Shown: one piece after another, positions 49,665 to 57,026 of the stretch | Position numbering within the stretch: position 1 is the stretch's first letter | Layout: each line of letters starts with the position of its first letter | Origin: Chloroflexota bacterium | GTDB lineage: Bacteria > Chloroflexota > Anaerolineae > UBA4142 > SHND01 | DNA: 64,000 nt | Reading direction: 5' to 3' | Assembly: GCA_004295045.1 (NCBI GenBank) | Contig: SHND01000071.1 | Coordinates: 124,001-188,000 of the forward strand | Translations under genes and position numbers: made by a program | Notes under the pieces: model-generated | Database searches by the model: none | Seen by the model: only the letters and a program-made list of their open reading frames with translations | Told to the model about the DNA's origin: nothing

Positions 49665-49783
49665 AGGTAGACAGGAAAACAGGAAATCGGGGAAACAGGG
49701 AAACAAGTAAACAGGGAAACAAGTAATTTCTACCTGTGTACCTGTTTCCCTTTCTACCTGTTTCCTTTTCTATCTGTTTCCCT
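49665..49783. repeat. Large degenerate repeat hairpin between trpE and trpG
   Basis: The left arm is GGTAGACAGGAAAACAGGAA then ATCGGGGAAACAGGGAAACA. The right arm is CTACCTGTGTACCTGTTTCC then CTTTCTACCTGTTTCC. It has the same unit as the element at 40993-41130 and overlaps the trpE stop codon. It fills the gap up to the trpG ribosome-binding site. Confidence 0.75.
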
Positions 49784-51272
49784 ACATTTCCTCCTCCGCC
49801 ATTCGTATCGCTTCCGCTAACGCTTGCGCTTTGTTCACACATTCTTGATGTTCTTGTTCGGGAACGGAATCGGCGACAATGCCCGCGCCCGCTTGAATGT
49901 AGGCGTGACTGCCGCGCATGACGATAGTGCGAATCGTGATGCACAAATCCATGTTGCCTTGCGCGTGTTTGGTGGGAAAGCCGAAATAGCCCACCGCACC
50001 CGCGTAGGGACCGCGCTGCGTGTTTTCTAACGCGTCAATAATTTCCATCGCGCGCACTTTCGGCGCGCCCGAAAGCGTGCCGGCGGGAAACGTCGCGCGC
50101 ACTAAATCGAACGCGTCGTATTCGGCGCGCAATTTGCCGACAACGCGCGAGACGAGATGCATCACGTGCGAATAACGCTCCACCACCGCGTAATCTTGCA
50201 CGTTGACCGAACCGAACTCGCACACACGCCCCAAATCATTGCGCCCCAAATCCACGAGCATTACATGCTCCGCGCGTTCTTTTGGATCCGAGCGCAATTC
50301 GTTTTCCAACTCCACGTCGTCTTGTTCCGTCGCGCCGCGTCGCCGCGTGCCCGCGATGGGATTCAACTGCGCGACGCCATCTTCCAAACGCACTAACATT
50401 TCAGGCGACGCGCCGACGAATTGGATTGCGCCGGAATCCAAAAAGAACATGTACGGCGAAGGATTCAATCTTCGCAGCGCGCGATAAATTTCAAATGCTT
50501 CGGCGTGCGTCTCGCGTTCAAAACGCTGTGATAACACCACTTGGAAAATATCGCCCGCCGCGATGTGTTCCTGCGCCGCGCGCACCATGTCGCAATAGCG
50601 TTCGGGCGGCATGTTTGATTTCAGTTGAAAGCCGTTTGCGACACTTGCGCGCGTTGGCGGATAAAGCGGTTGACGTAGGCGCGCGATGAGTTGATTGATG
50701 CGCGCGGTGGCTTCGTCATACGCTTTCAGCGCATCACCGTTGACGTGCGCGTTTGCAATCACCAACATGCGATGTTTCACATGATCGAACGCGATGAGCG
50801 TATCCGCGAGCATGAACATCGCTTCGGGCAAATCGCGCAGCGGATATTCCTGAAAGTTTCCGTTGCGATGCGTTCGAATCCGCTCGAATTGATTCACAAT
50901 GTCGTAGGTGAGAAAACCGACTGCGCCGCCGGTGAAACGCGGGAGCCCGGGAACAGAAACCGCGCGATAATTTTTTAACGCGTCGCGCACCGCGTCGAGT
51001 GAATCATCCCTCACCCCCGACCCCTCTCCCAACGGGAGAGGGGAGTGAGAAGAGAGGGAAATGACGCGCGAGGGATTGACGCCGATAAAGGAATAGCGCG
51101 CGATCTGTTCGCCGCCCTCTACCGATTCCAACAAAAACGAACTGCCTTGTCCGCGCAATTTGAGATACACGGAAACAGGTGTCTCTAAATCGGCGGGCAA
51201 TTCGCGGAAAACGGGAACGAGATTGCCGCGCTTGGCATATTCGAGAAATTCGTCGCGTGATGGTTGAAACAT
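49782..51272 (-). CDS. trpE: Anthranilate synthase component I
   Basis: The 496-residue chorismate-utilising enzyme has the tryptophan-binding N-terminal marks LLESVEGGEQIARYSFIG. The catalytic C-terminal half has PSPYMFFLDSGAIQFVGASP, PIAGTRRRG, DLGRNDLGRVCEFG and GTLSGAPKVRAMEIID. It makes anthranilate from chorismate with TrpG. Residues 74-89 (SHSPLPLGEGSGVRDD) are encoded by an inserted GGGAGAGGGG palindrome, in a surface region just after the feedback-site segment. It is the first gene of the operon; ATG 51272 follows GAGGTGAGGTGAT, which comes from another copy of the element. Confidence 0.95.
   Translation of the reverse strand: MFQPSRDEFLEYAKRGNLVPVFRELPADLETPVSVYLKLRGQGSSFLLESVEGGEQIARYSFIGVNPSRVISLSSHSPLPLGEGSGVRDDSLDAVRDALKNYRAVSVPGLPRFTGGAVGFLTYDIVNQFERIRTHRNGNFQEYPLRDLPEAMFMLADTLIAFDHVKHRMLVIANAHVNGDALKAYDEATARINQLIARLRQPLYPPTRASVANGFQLKSNMPPERYCDMVRAAQEHIAAGDIFQVVLSQRFERETHAEAFEIYRALRRLNPSPYMFFLDSGAIQFVGASPEMLVRLEDGVAQLNPIAGTRRRGATEQDDVELENELRSDPKERAEHVMLVDLGRNDLGRVCEFGSVNVQDYAVVERYSHVMHLVSRVVGKLRAEYDAFDLVRATFPAGTLSGAPKVRAMEIIDALENTQRGPYAGAVGYFGFPTKHAQGNMDLCITIRTIVMRGSHAYIQAGAGIVADSVPEQEHQECVNKAQALAEAIRMAEEEM
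51005..51050. repeat. GGGAGAGGGG-type palindromic element inside trpE
   Basis: CATCCCTCACCCCCGACCCC then TCTCCCAACGGGAGAGGGGA forms a palindrome with loop AA. It is kept in frame within trpE and encodes about 15 extra residues. Confidence 0.8.
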
Positions 51273-51280
51273 ATCACCTC

Positions 51281-51324
51281 ACCTCACCCCCAACCCCTCT
51301 CCTAAAAGGAGAGGGGAGCAAGGG
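51281..51324. repeat. GGGAGAGGGG-type palindromic element in the trpE leader
   Basis: ACCTCACCCCCAACCCCTCT then CCTAAAAGGAGAGGGGAGCA is a third copy, located between the T-box terminator and the trpE start. Its minus-strand end runs into GAGGTGAGGTGATATG, so the element supplies or extends the trpE ribosome-binding region and could itself fold over it. Confidence 0.8.
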
Positions 51325-51329
51325 AAAAT

Positions 51330-51362
51330 AAAAAAGCGCTCATCCCGAAAGGGACGAGCGCT
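51330..51362 (-). terminator. T-box-controlled intrinsic terminator
   Basis: On the minus strand AGCGCTCGTCCC, loop TTTC and GGGATGAGCGCT are followed by six T. The 5' arm overlaps the part that would pair with the T-box motif, as expected for the terminator/antiterminator switch. Confidence 0.85.
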
Positions 51363-51422
51363 GCACAAAATACGATGCCCGTGGTACCACCCTAATTGAG
51401 AATTGCTCACCCCGCGCTAAAT

Positions 51423-51447
51423 AAAAAAATCCGTCGCGGTGCGACGG
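51423..51447 (-). terminator. Additional terminator-like hairpin within the T-box leader
   Basis: On the minus strand CCGTCGC, loop ACC and GCGACGG are followed by A and seven T. It looks like a full intrinsic terminator located upstream of the T-box motif. It may be Stem III of the leader, but the T7 tract is unexpected there. Confidence 0.55.
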
Positions 51448-51714
51448 AATGGGTTGAGCCAGTCTCACTCTAGCAGGGACTTGTGGAATCCTTTGGATTC
51501 TTCGCATCCCTTCAGCCGCGATAACGGGGGCGATTTCCGTTGGAGATTTACTTACAAAGCACAGAACGCTTTGTGTTCGATTCCAAAACTCGGCAGTCCA
51601 TTCGGCGTTTTCGTAATTGTTTCGCTCTCACCATTCACGAAACTCTCTGAAATTCGTAAAACGCGTACTCGTCTGCGTCAGCGTCTTTTTCAATTCTATC
51701 GAATTGTTGGCGAT

Positions 51715-51743
51715 AATATAGCAGATTCAAAAGGACATGTCAA
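51715..51743 (-). promoter_or_regulatory. Sigma70-type promoter of the trp operon
   Basis: On the minus strand TTGACA (51743-51738) and TATATT (51720-51715) are separated by exactly 17 bases. Transcription should start near 51708, at the beginning of the T-box leader. Confidence 0.78.
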
Positions 51744-51779
51744 GGGTACGAATGTAAGAACGTGAGAATTATGTAAAAT

Positions 51780-51825
51780 GTAAGTCAATAACATTATTGA
51801 CTTACAAATGAAAATTTGTTATACT
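51780..51825 (+). promoter_or_regulatory. vapBC promoter with overlapping operator palindromes
   Basis: TTGACT (51797-51802) and TATACT (51820-51825) are 17 bases apart. GTAAGTCAATA (51780-51790) and TATTGACTTAC (51795-51805) form a perfect 11-bp inverted repeat with a 4-base spacer over the -35 box. A second palindrome, ACAAAT-GAAA-ATTTGT (51804-51819), fills the promoter spacer. This fits autoregulation by the AbrB-type antitoxin. Confidence 0.75.
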
Positions 51826-51853
51826 GTGAACGGAAATCGGAAATGGAGGAGCA

Positions 51854-52084
51854 ATGGAGACAATTGCAACGGTGAAAGGGCAAATCGTCATTCCCTCGGC
51901 GGTGCGCCGAAAATTTGGCATCAAGGAGGGAACGCGTATTCAGATTCAAGTGGACGAACCGAATCAGCGCATTATTTTGACACCCATCACCCGCGAGTAC
52001 GTGAATAGTTTACGCGGCAAGTACAAAGGCAAGCCGTTAATGAAAGCGCTTATGGCGGAAAAGAAGCGGGAGCGTGATTTGTAA
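51854..52084 (+). CDS. vapB: AbrB/VapB-type antitoxin
   Basis: The 76-residue protein has an N-terminal SpoVT-AbrB swapped-hairpin domain (ATVKGQIVIPSAVRRKFGIK, EGTRIQIQV). The charged C-terminal tail (MKALMAEKKRERDL) should wrap the toxin. GGAGGAG is two bases before the ATG region. The stop overlaps the toxin start as TAATG. It should neutralise the PIN toxin and repress its own promoter. Confidence 0.9.
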   Translation: METIATVKGQIVIPSAVRRKFGIKEGTRIQIQVDEPNQRIILTPITREYVNSLRGKYKGKPLMKALMAEKKRERDL

Positions 52085-52494
52085 TGTCGCGCAAGCCCAA
52101 AGTATACGTCCTCGATACGTGGACCATCATTGCGTACCTGCAAGACGAACCGGCGGCAGAAAAAATTGTTGAATTGATTGCGGACGCGCACGAGCAGGAA
52201 ATTCCGCTGTATATGAGCGTGGTCAACGTCTGCGAGGTATGGTATACCCTCGCGCGTGAAATCTCTGAAGCGGAAGCGGATTCCAGTGTAAATGATTTGC
52301 AGCAGTTGGGCATTCAATTTCAAGATGCAAATTGGGACTTGGCGAAAGCGGCGGCGCGATTCAAGACGAAAGGAAAAATTTCGTTAGGCGATTGTTTTGC
52401 CGCCGCACTGGCAAAAGAATTGAGCGCGGATTTGGTGACGGGCGATTCAGAATTTAAACAAGTGGAAGGGCAAATCAAAATTATTTGGTTGTAA
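52084..52494 (+). CDS. vapC: PIN-domain ribonuclease toxin
   Basis: The 136-residue PIN protein has the acidic set Asp11 (YVLDTWT), Glu51 (VNVCEVWY), Asp103 (LGDCFAAALA) and Asp121 (LVTGDSEF). VapC toxins cleave tRNA or rRNA in an Mg2+-dependent manner. Translational overlap with the antitoxin and a following strong terminator define a two-gene unit. Composition matches the neighbours, so recent transfer is not obvious. Confidence 0.9.
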   Translation: MSRKPKVYVLDTWTIIAYLQDEPAAEKIVELIADAHEQEIPLYMSVVNVCEVWYTLAREISEAEADSSVNDLQQLGIQFQDANWDLAKAAARFKTKGKISLGDCFAAALAKELSADLVTGDSEFKQVEGQIKIIWL

Positions 52495-52511
52495 CGGAAA
52501 CTGCTCGAAAC

Positions 52512-52543
52512 AAAAAACGCGGAGATTTTTCTCCGCGTTTTTT
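52512..52543. terminator. Bidirectional intrinsic terminator
   Basis: AAAAAACGCGGAGA, loop TTTT and TCTCCGCGTTTTTT form a perfect 14-bp stem between convergent vapC and hydrolase genes, with A and T tracts serving both directions. Confidence 0.82.
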
Positions 52544-53336
52544 ATATTGACTCGAGAAATCTCTCAATCCCCCGATCCACCTCATCCGGCTCCTCCATGC
52601 TCGGCACATGTCCGACGTTTTCCAAAATCAACACTTGCGCATTTGGAATTTCGCGCGCGAGGGTTTGTCCGTTCTCGATGACGTGTGGTTGGTCGCCTGT
52701 GCCATAGATAACGAGGGTTGGAACTTGGATTTCTCCCAAGCGTCCGATGGCAGGCGGTTCGAGTTGAACGGGATTGTAACCGTCGGTGTCAATTTTCAAA
52801 TTGTCCATTTCCATCGCGCGAACTTTTTCGCGGACATGCGCGGGAACTTGAGAGGGCGCGCGATTCGGACCGTCCACCCACATTTTCAATTCCAAATCAA
52901 CCACGCGTTCCAAATCGCCTGCTGCGAACGCGGCATCTTGTTCGTCCCATTGTTTCACAATGTCGGCGGGCGCTTCAAAGCCGCTAAATCCTGCCGCAAT
53001 CAAAATCAACGCGGAGACGCGTTCGGGATGTTCGAGCGTGAAATCGAGCGCGAGCGAGCCGCCCATTGAGCAGCCCATCAAAATCGCGCGTTCGATTTTT
53101 AACTCATCGAGCAGCGCAAACAAATCGGCGCGGCGATTGAATTCTTTGGTCGTCGTAATCGTTTTGCCGAACCCGCGTTGGTCGAAACGAACGACGCGAT
53201 AGTTTTTTTGAAAATACCTGAATTGTGGGTCCCACATCGCGCGGTGTGCAATTCCCGCGTGCAGCATCACGAACGGCGTGCCTTGCCCTGCAACTTCATA
53301 ATAAATTTGCGCGTTGTCAAAGATTAAATACGGCAT
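52542..53336 (-). CDS. Alpha/beta hydrolase
   Basis: The 264-residue protein has the oxyanion region VMLHAGIAH, DQRGFGKT, nucleophile Ser90 in LMGCSMGG, Asp215 in VIYGTGDQP and His243 in VGHVPSMEEP. It resembles 3-oxoadipate enol-lactonase and related soluble esterases. There is no signal peptide and no pathway neighbours, so the substrate is unknown. Confidence 0.85.
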   Translation of the reverse strand: MPYLIFDNAQIYYEVAGQGTPFVMLHAGIAHRAMWDPQFRYFQKNYRVVRFDQRGFGKTITTTKEFNRRADLFALLDELKIERAILMGCSMGGSLALDFTLEHPERVSALILIAAGFSGFEAPADIVKQWDEQDAAFAAGDLERVVDLELKMWVDGPNRAPSQVPAHVREKVRAMEMDNLKIDTDGYNPVQLEPPAIGRLGEIQVPTLVIYGTGDQPHVIENGQTLAREIPNAQVLILENVGHVPSMEEPDEVDRGIERFLESI

Positions 53337-53346
53337 TTGTGTTGCG

Positions 53347-53396
53347 AAAAAAAATCTGACGCTTGCATCAATCGCATTGCGTCAGAATTTTTTCTA
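53347..53396 (-). terminator. Intrinsic terminator of the TPR-TolB gene
   Basis: On the minus strand AATTCTGACGC and GCGTCAGATT form the stem with a 16-base loop, followed by eight T. It overlaps the last codons and stop of the upstream gene. Confidence 0.72.
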
Positions 53397-56090
53397 TCTC
53401 CATGAGATTCGTTGTTCCAACCATGTTTGCCCCGGTTGGGCGGGAGAATTTCCCGGAATGGTCCCTGCAATGTCGCCTTCAAGATCAAACAACTTGACTT
53501 CGTTTTCGCCGTCCGGATCAATTTGATAAACGCTCCACACGCCGTTGCGATTGCTGACGAATGCGATTTTGCTGCCGTCCGGTGAAAAGGTGGGCAAGCC
53601 GTCATTCCCCAAATCGTCCGTCAAAAGTTCGGGCGATCCGCCGTCCGCGCTCACGGCGTACAAATCCCAATTGCCGCGCGCGTTGCTCATGAACACGATA
53701 CGCGTTCCATCGGGCGACCATGCGGGCGCGGTGGCATTCAGATTCACCAACGTCTTTTTGCCGCCGCCGTCGGCACTCACAATCGCGAGACCGCAGGTGT
53801 CGCTGGGGAAACCGCAATCGCGAAAGACGATCCGGTTGGTCGGACCCCACGACGGATATTGCGCTTGTTCCACCAACGGCGCGGGGTCTTGACGCGGCCT
53901 TCCTCCCGTACTCGCAACGCGTACCGTAAAGGCGCGTTTGTTAATATCGCCGCCTTGACCCGCGCGTGTCGCGTAAACATATTTTGCCCCATCGGGCGAC
54001 CACGAAGGCAGCGTATCTTCGGCGCGCAATGAAATGTGCGTATCGTCCGCGCCATTCGTTTCAATTCGATGCACGCCGCGTCCATTGCCGTCCCACGAGT
54101 AAAAGAGCATTTGTGAACCGTCATTGTTCACGGAAGGACTTGACGCGAGTTCTGTGACAAGCTGACGATCACTGCCATCCGGATTCGCGGAATAAATCCG
54201 ATACTGTCCATCGTATACCGGAAAGTAGATGCGCCCCGGTCCGGTTGTTCCAACTGCGACGGTAGCGGGCGTTGTGGTCGGAGAAGTAGAATTTGTATTG
54301 CCGGCGATCGGCGCAACTGTGCCTTTGGGAATTGCGGTGGCAATTGGCGCAATGTTCACTTCGGTCGGAGCGGGCTGCGGTTGTGCCGAACCTTTTGCGA
54401 TTGCGCCGCAGTCTTCAAGTCCTTTGCTCGCTGCCGCCAGTTGTTGATTCAACTCGAGCGCTTTTTGAAAATAAGGAATCGCTTGCGGACATTTTTGTTG
54501 AAGTTGAAACGCTTGTCCCAGCCCAAGGAACGCGTCACTCGAATTGGGGTCGAGCGTGAGGGCTTTTTGAAATTGCAGAATTGCCGGACCCGGTTGATTC
54601 GCCGCAAGATAGGCGCGCCCCAATGCGGTGTAGGACGGAATGTACGGCGGATACAGTTGAATCGCGCGCTGGAATGCCGGTATCGCCATTTCCGGATCGT
54701 TCAAATAATTTGCATAGACCAAGCCGAGTTCATAGTGATACAAGAACGAATCCGGCGCGAGTTCGATTGTGCGATTCCATTCGCCGACGCCATCATCATT
54801 GCGTTTGGAAAGGATCGCGACCCAGCCCGCCGCGCGATGCGTTTCAGGATTCGTGTCGTCGAGTTCCAACGCCGTATCCACTTCTTGCTGTGCATCTGCG
54901 GGACGTCCCGCGCGTAAATAGGCTTCGGCGAGAAAGGCGTGCGCGGTGGCGTTTTCCTTGTCCAGCGAAACTGCTTTTTGACCCGCACTGATCGCGGGTT
55001 CCGTTTGTCCCGCCCATGCCAGCGCGCGCGTCAATTCGGTCATCGCGCTTGAAGAGGTAGGATCGAGACGCGTCGCTTTTTGCGCGGTCGTGATGGCTTC
55101 ACCGATGCGTCCGGTCAGCGCGAGGGCGCGCGCCCAATGCGTGTACACGTCTGCTTCATTCGGCGCATATTTCGCCGCGGCTTGATATTGCGCAATCGCA
55201 GGTTCAAATTGACTCTTGGCGGCGAGTTCGTCACCCACACGCAAAAGGTTTTCGACATTCTGTCCACCTTGCACGGAAGGCGTTTGGCGAACGACGGTCG
55301 GGCGCGTCGCAGTTTGTCCGCCAAAAAAACTGGTGATTGGTTTACCCGGCACGAGATTGTCCACCGCCAACCACAAGAGCGCGACGAGAAGCAAACCAAC
55401 GACCACCGCGCCGAGAAGAATGAACGGCGGTTGATATTTGCGAATCTGCGTTGGGGCGTGCGGCAGCAGCTGCGGCGGAATATGCAGATTCGGCATCTCC
55501 ACATGCGGCAAATGTACTTTGTTCAAGTCTTGACGCAGTGTGTTGCTAAAAGTCTGTTTGTTTTGGGCTTGGTTTGCCGCTTGCGCGGCGGCAGGCGGAA
55601 GAGGCGGACGCGGCGCGGTGGGCGGCGGAGGGGGCGCAGTCGGTCGCACCGGTTGTGCCGCTGGAGCTATGTAATTTGCAGGCGCGCCATTTTTCGGCGT
55701 GGGTGGCGCAGGTTGCTGTGGTGATTGCTGCGCGGGGACGTACGAATATGGCGCCGAAATGGTTTGCGAGTTATATGGTGTTGGGTTGCTTAAGGTTGGT
55801 TGTGCTGAAGAGTACGCGGGTGTCGCTTGCGAGCTCGCCGCCTGATCGGAAATCGCTGCACCGGCTTGCAAACCGGGTGCGCCGGGATCGGGTGGGTCAC
55901 CGAGCAGCCAACGCGCTCCATCGTAATAATACCAGCGCCCGCTTTGAGCGCCGATCATCCACCAGCGTCCATGCGAGTCTTGAAACCGAAGCTTTTCTAA
56001 CTCGTGCTTGAAATCCTGTTCCGAAATCTGTCCGACGGCAAGTTTGCCCTTGAGTTCAAAAAAGCGCGCTTGCATTTGCGCCAGGGTCAT
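53394..56090 (-). CDS. Membrane-anchored TPR and TolB-type propeller protein
   Basis: The 898-residue protein starts with a cytoplasmic segment containing GRWWMIGAQSGRWYYYDGAR and a long proline-rich linker. One membrane helix follows (about 217-240, FILLGAVVVGLLLVALLWLA), then about eight TPR repeats (about 280-560, such as AITTAQKATRLDPTSSSAMT). A C-terminal TolB/PD40 propeller (about 640-895) has SPDGAKYVYATRAG, SPDGTRIVFMSNARG and SPDGSKIAFVSNRNG. It is probably a scaffold at the outer face of the membrane. Partners are unknown; it is transcribed alone. Confidence 0.82.
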   Translation of the reverse strand: MTLAQMQARFFELKGKLAVGQISEQDFKHELEKLRFQDSHGRWWMIGAQSGRWYYYDGARWLLGDPPDPGAPGLQAGAAISDQAASSQATPAYSSAQPTLSNPTPYNSQTISAPYSYVPAQQSPQQPAPPTPKNGAPANYIAPAAQPVRPTAPPPPPTAPRPPLPPAAAQAANQAQNKQTFSNTLRQDLNKVHLPHVEMPNLHIPPQLLPHAPTQIRKYQPPFILLGAVVVGLLLVALLWLAVDNLVPGKPITSFFGGQTATRPTVVRQTPSVQGGQNVENLLRVGDELAAKSQFEPAIAQYQAAAKYAPNEADVYTHWARALALTGRIGEAITTAQKATRLDPTSSSAMTELTRALAWAGQTEPAISAGQKAVSLDKENATAHAFLAEAYLRAGRPADAQQEVDTALELDDTNPETHRAAGWVAILSKRNDDGVGEWNRTIELAPDSFLYHYELGLVYANYLNDPEMAIPAFQRAIQLYPPYIPSYTALGRAYLAANQPGPAILQFQKALTLDPNSSDAFLGLGQAFQLQQKCPQAIPYFQKALELNQQLAAASKGLEDCGAIAKGSAQPQPAPTEVNIAPIATAIPKGTVAPIAGNTNSTSPTTTPATVAVGTTGPGRIYFPVYDGQYRIYSANPDGSDRQLVTELASSPSVNNDGSQMLFYSWDGNGRGVHRIETNGADDTHISLRAEDTLPSWSPDGAKYVYATRAGQGGDINKRAFTVRVASTGGRPRQDPAPLVEQAQYPSWGPTNRIVFRDCGFPSDTCGLAIVSADGGGKKTLVNLNATAPAWSPDGTRIVFMSNARGNWDLYAVSADGGSPELLTDDLGNDGLPTFSPDGSKIAFVSNRNGVWSVYQIDPDGENEVKLFDLEGDIAGTIPGNSPAQPGQTWLEQRISWR

Positions 56091-56261
56091 GCAAAATCCT
56101 CCACGTCAACGCGCCACAGTTTACTTTACGGAGCAAGAATACTGCACGCAGCGCGTTGTTAGCCAATCCACCCTGCGTCTGAAGGAGGGATTGGCGCAAA
56201 ATTATACTATGGAACGAAATACGAGCAAATGCTTCGCACAACAGGTTCATGCGAAATATCC

Positions 56262-56290
56262 TGCACAAAGTTAAAAAGCGGAGATATAAT
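56262..56290 (+). promoter_or_regulatory. Promoter of the double-thioredoxin gene
   Basis: TATAAT (56285-56290) is preceded at 17 bases by TGCACA (56262-56267), a four-of-six match to the -35 consensus. GGAGG follows at 56297-56301 before ATG 56308. The rest of the gap from 56091 shows no feature. Confidence 0.55.
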
Positions 56291-56307
56291 CAAGGCGGAG
56301 GTGGATT

Positions 56308-57024
56308 ATGGGTTTTGATACACCGATCCATAGTAATGATCAATCGTTCGACCGCGTGCTGCGCGCGGGCGTCCCCGTTGTTGCAATGTTTAGCGCGGGC
56401 GCGCCGGATGCCGCGCTCGACGACGCGTTAAAGCAGGCAGCGAAAGCAGAGTCAGGAAATTTGATCGTTGCAAAAATTCGCGCCGAAGAAAATCCCGAGC
56501 TCGTCAAACGTTTTGCGATTCGCGCGCCGACGCTGGTGACCTATAAAGATGGAAACGAATTCAGCCGCGCGGAATTGCCGGACGCAGAACAAATCCGCGC
56601 GCACGCTGCGTACGTTCTCGGACGCGGTGCGAAACCATCGAGACCGCAGACCGCAGACCGCGAACCACAACCCGATAGTACATCCGCGAGTGATAACGCG
56701 CGTCCGCTCAAAGTGACGGACGCAACTTTTTCGCGCGATGTCTTGAGCGCGCCGCTGCCGGTGATGGTGGATTTTTGGGCAGAGTGGTGCGGACCGTGCC
56801 GCATGATTGCGCCGTCGTTGGAAAAACTCGCGCGCGAATACGCGGGGCGCGTGCGCATCGCCAAATTGAATGTGGATGAAAATCCGCGCACGCAAGCGCA
56901 ATATCAGGTGCAGGGCATTCCCACAATGCTGCTCGTCAAAAATGGCAAAGTCGTTGACCGCATCGTCGGCGCGCTGCCCGAAGGACAGTTGCGAATGCAA
57001 GTGGAACGCTTGATCAACGCGTAA
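56308..57024 (+). CDS. Two-domain thioredoxin-fold protein
   Basis: The 238-residue protein has two thioredoxin folds. The first (residues 8-108) lacks the CxxC pair: VVAMFSAGAPDAALDDAL stands where it should be. The second (about 130-238) is a canonical thioredoxin with VDFWAEWCGPC (Cys161, Cys164) and GIPTMLLVKNG. It should reduce disulfides in the cytoplasm. The linker (111-123) is encoded by an AGACCGC tandem repeat. ATG 56308 follows GGAGG. Confidence 0.9.
   Translation: MGFDTPIHSNDQSFDRVLRAGVPVVAMFSAGAPDAALDDALKQAAKAESGNLIVAKIRAEENPELVKRFAIRAPTLVTYKDGNEFSRAELPDAEQIRAHAAYVLGRGAKPSRPQTADREPQPDSTSASDNARPLKVTDATFSRDVLSAPLPVMVDFWAEWCGPCRMIAPSLEKLAREYAGRVRIAKLNVDENPRTQAQYQVQGIPTMLLVKNGKVVDRIVGALPEGQLRMQVERLINA
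56641..56668. repeat. Short tandem repeat in the thioredoxin linker
   Basis: Three 7-bp units AGACCGC in GAGACCGCAGACCGCAGACC, then CGCGAACC, encode SRPQTADREP between the two thioredoxin folds. Confidence 0.55.
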
Positions 57025-57026
57025 CC

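Larger units (their letters stand above)
51330..51708 (-). promoter_or_regulatory. T-box riboswitch, tryptophan-specific (UGG specifier)
   Basis: The minus-strand leader of trpE contains the T-box motif AGGGTGGTACCACGGGC (51378-51394). The 3' terminator arm CGTCCCTTT can pair with it to form the antiterminator. Stem I holds GACGAGTACGCGTTTT, AGAGAG and GGTGAGAGC, then AAAACGCCGAATGGACTGCC. GCGTTTT pairs with AAAACGC, and the specifier loop presents UGG (51600-51598) followed by A. It should sense uncharged tRNA-Trp and permit read-through into trpE. The region 51273-51853, the only gene-free stretch over 300 bases, is explained by this leader and two divergent promoters. Confidence 0.88.

Noticed and set aside
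49648..49944. N-terminal extension of TrpG
   Set aside because: The extra residues are translated repeat DNA and trpE 3' end. TrpG homology and GGAG point to ATG 49647.
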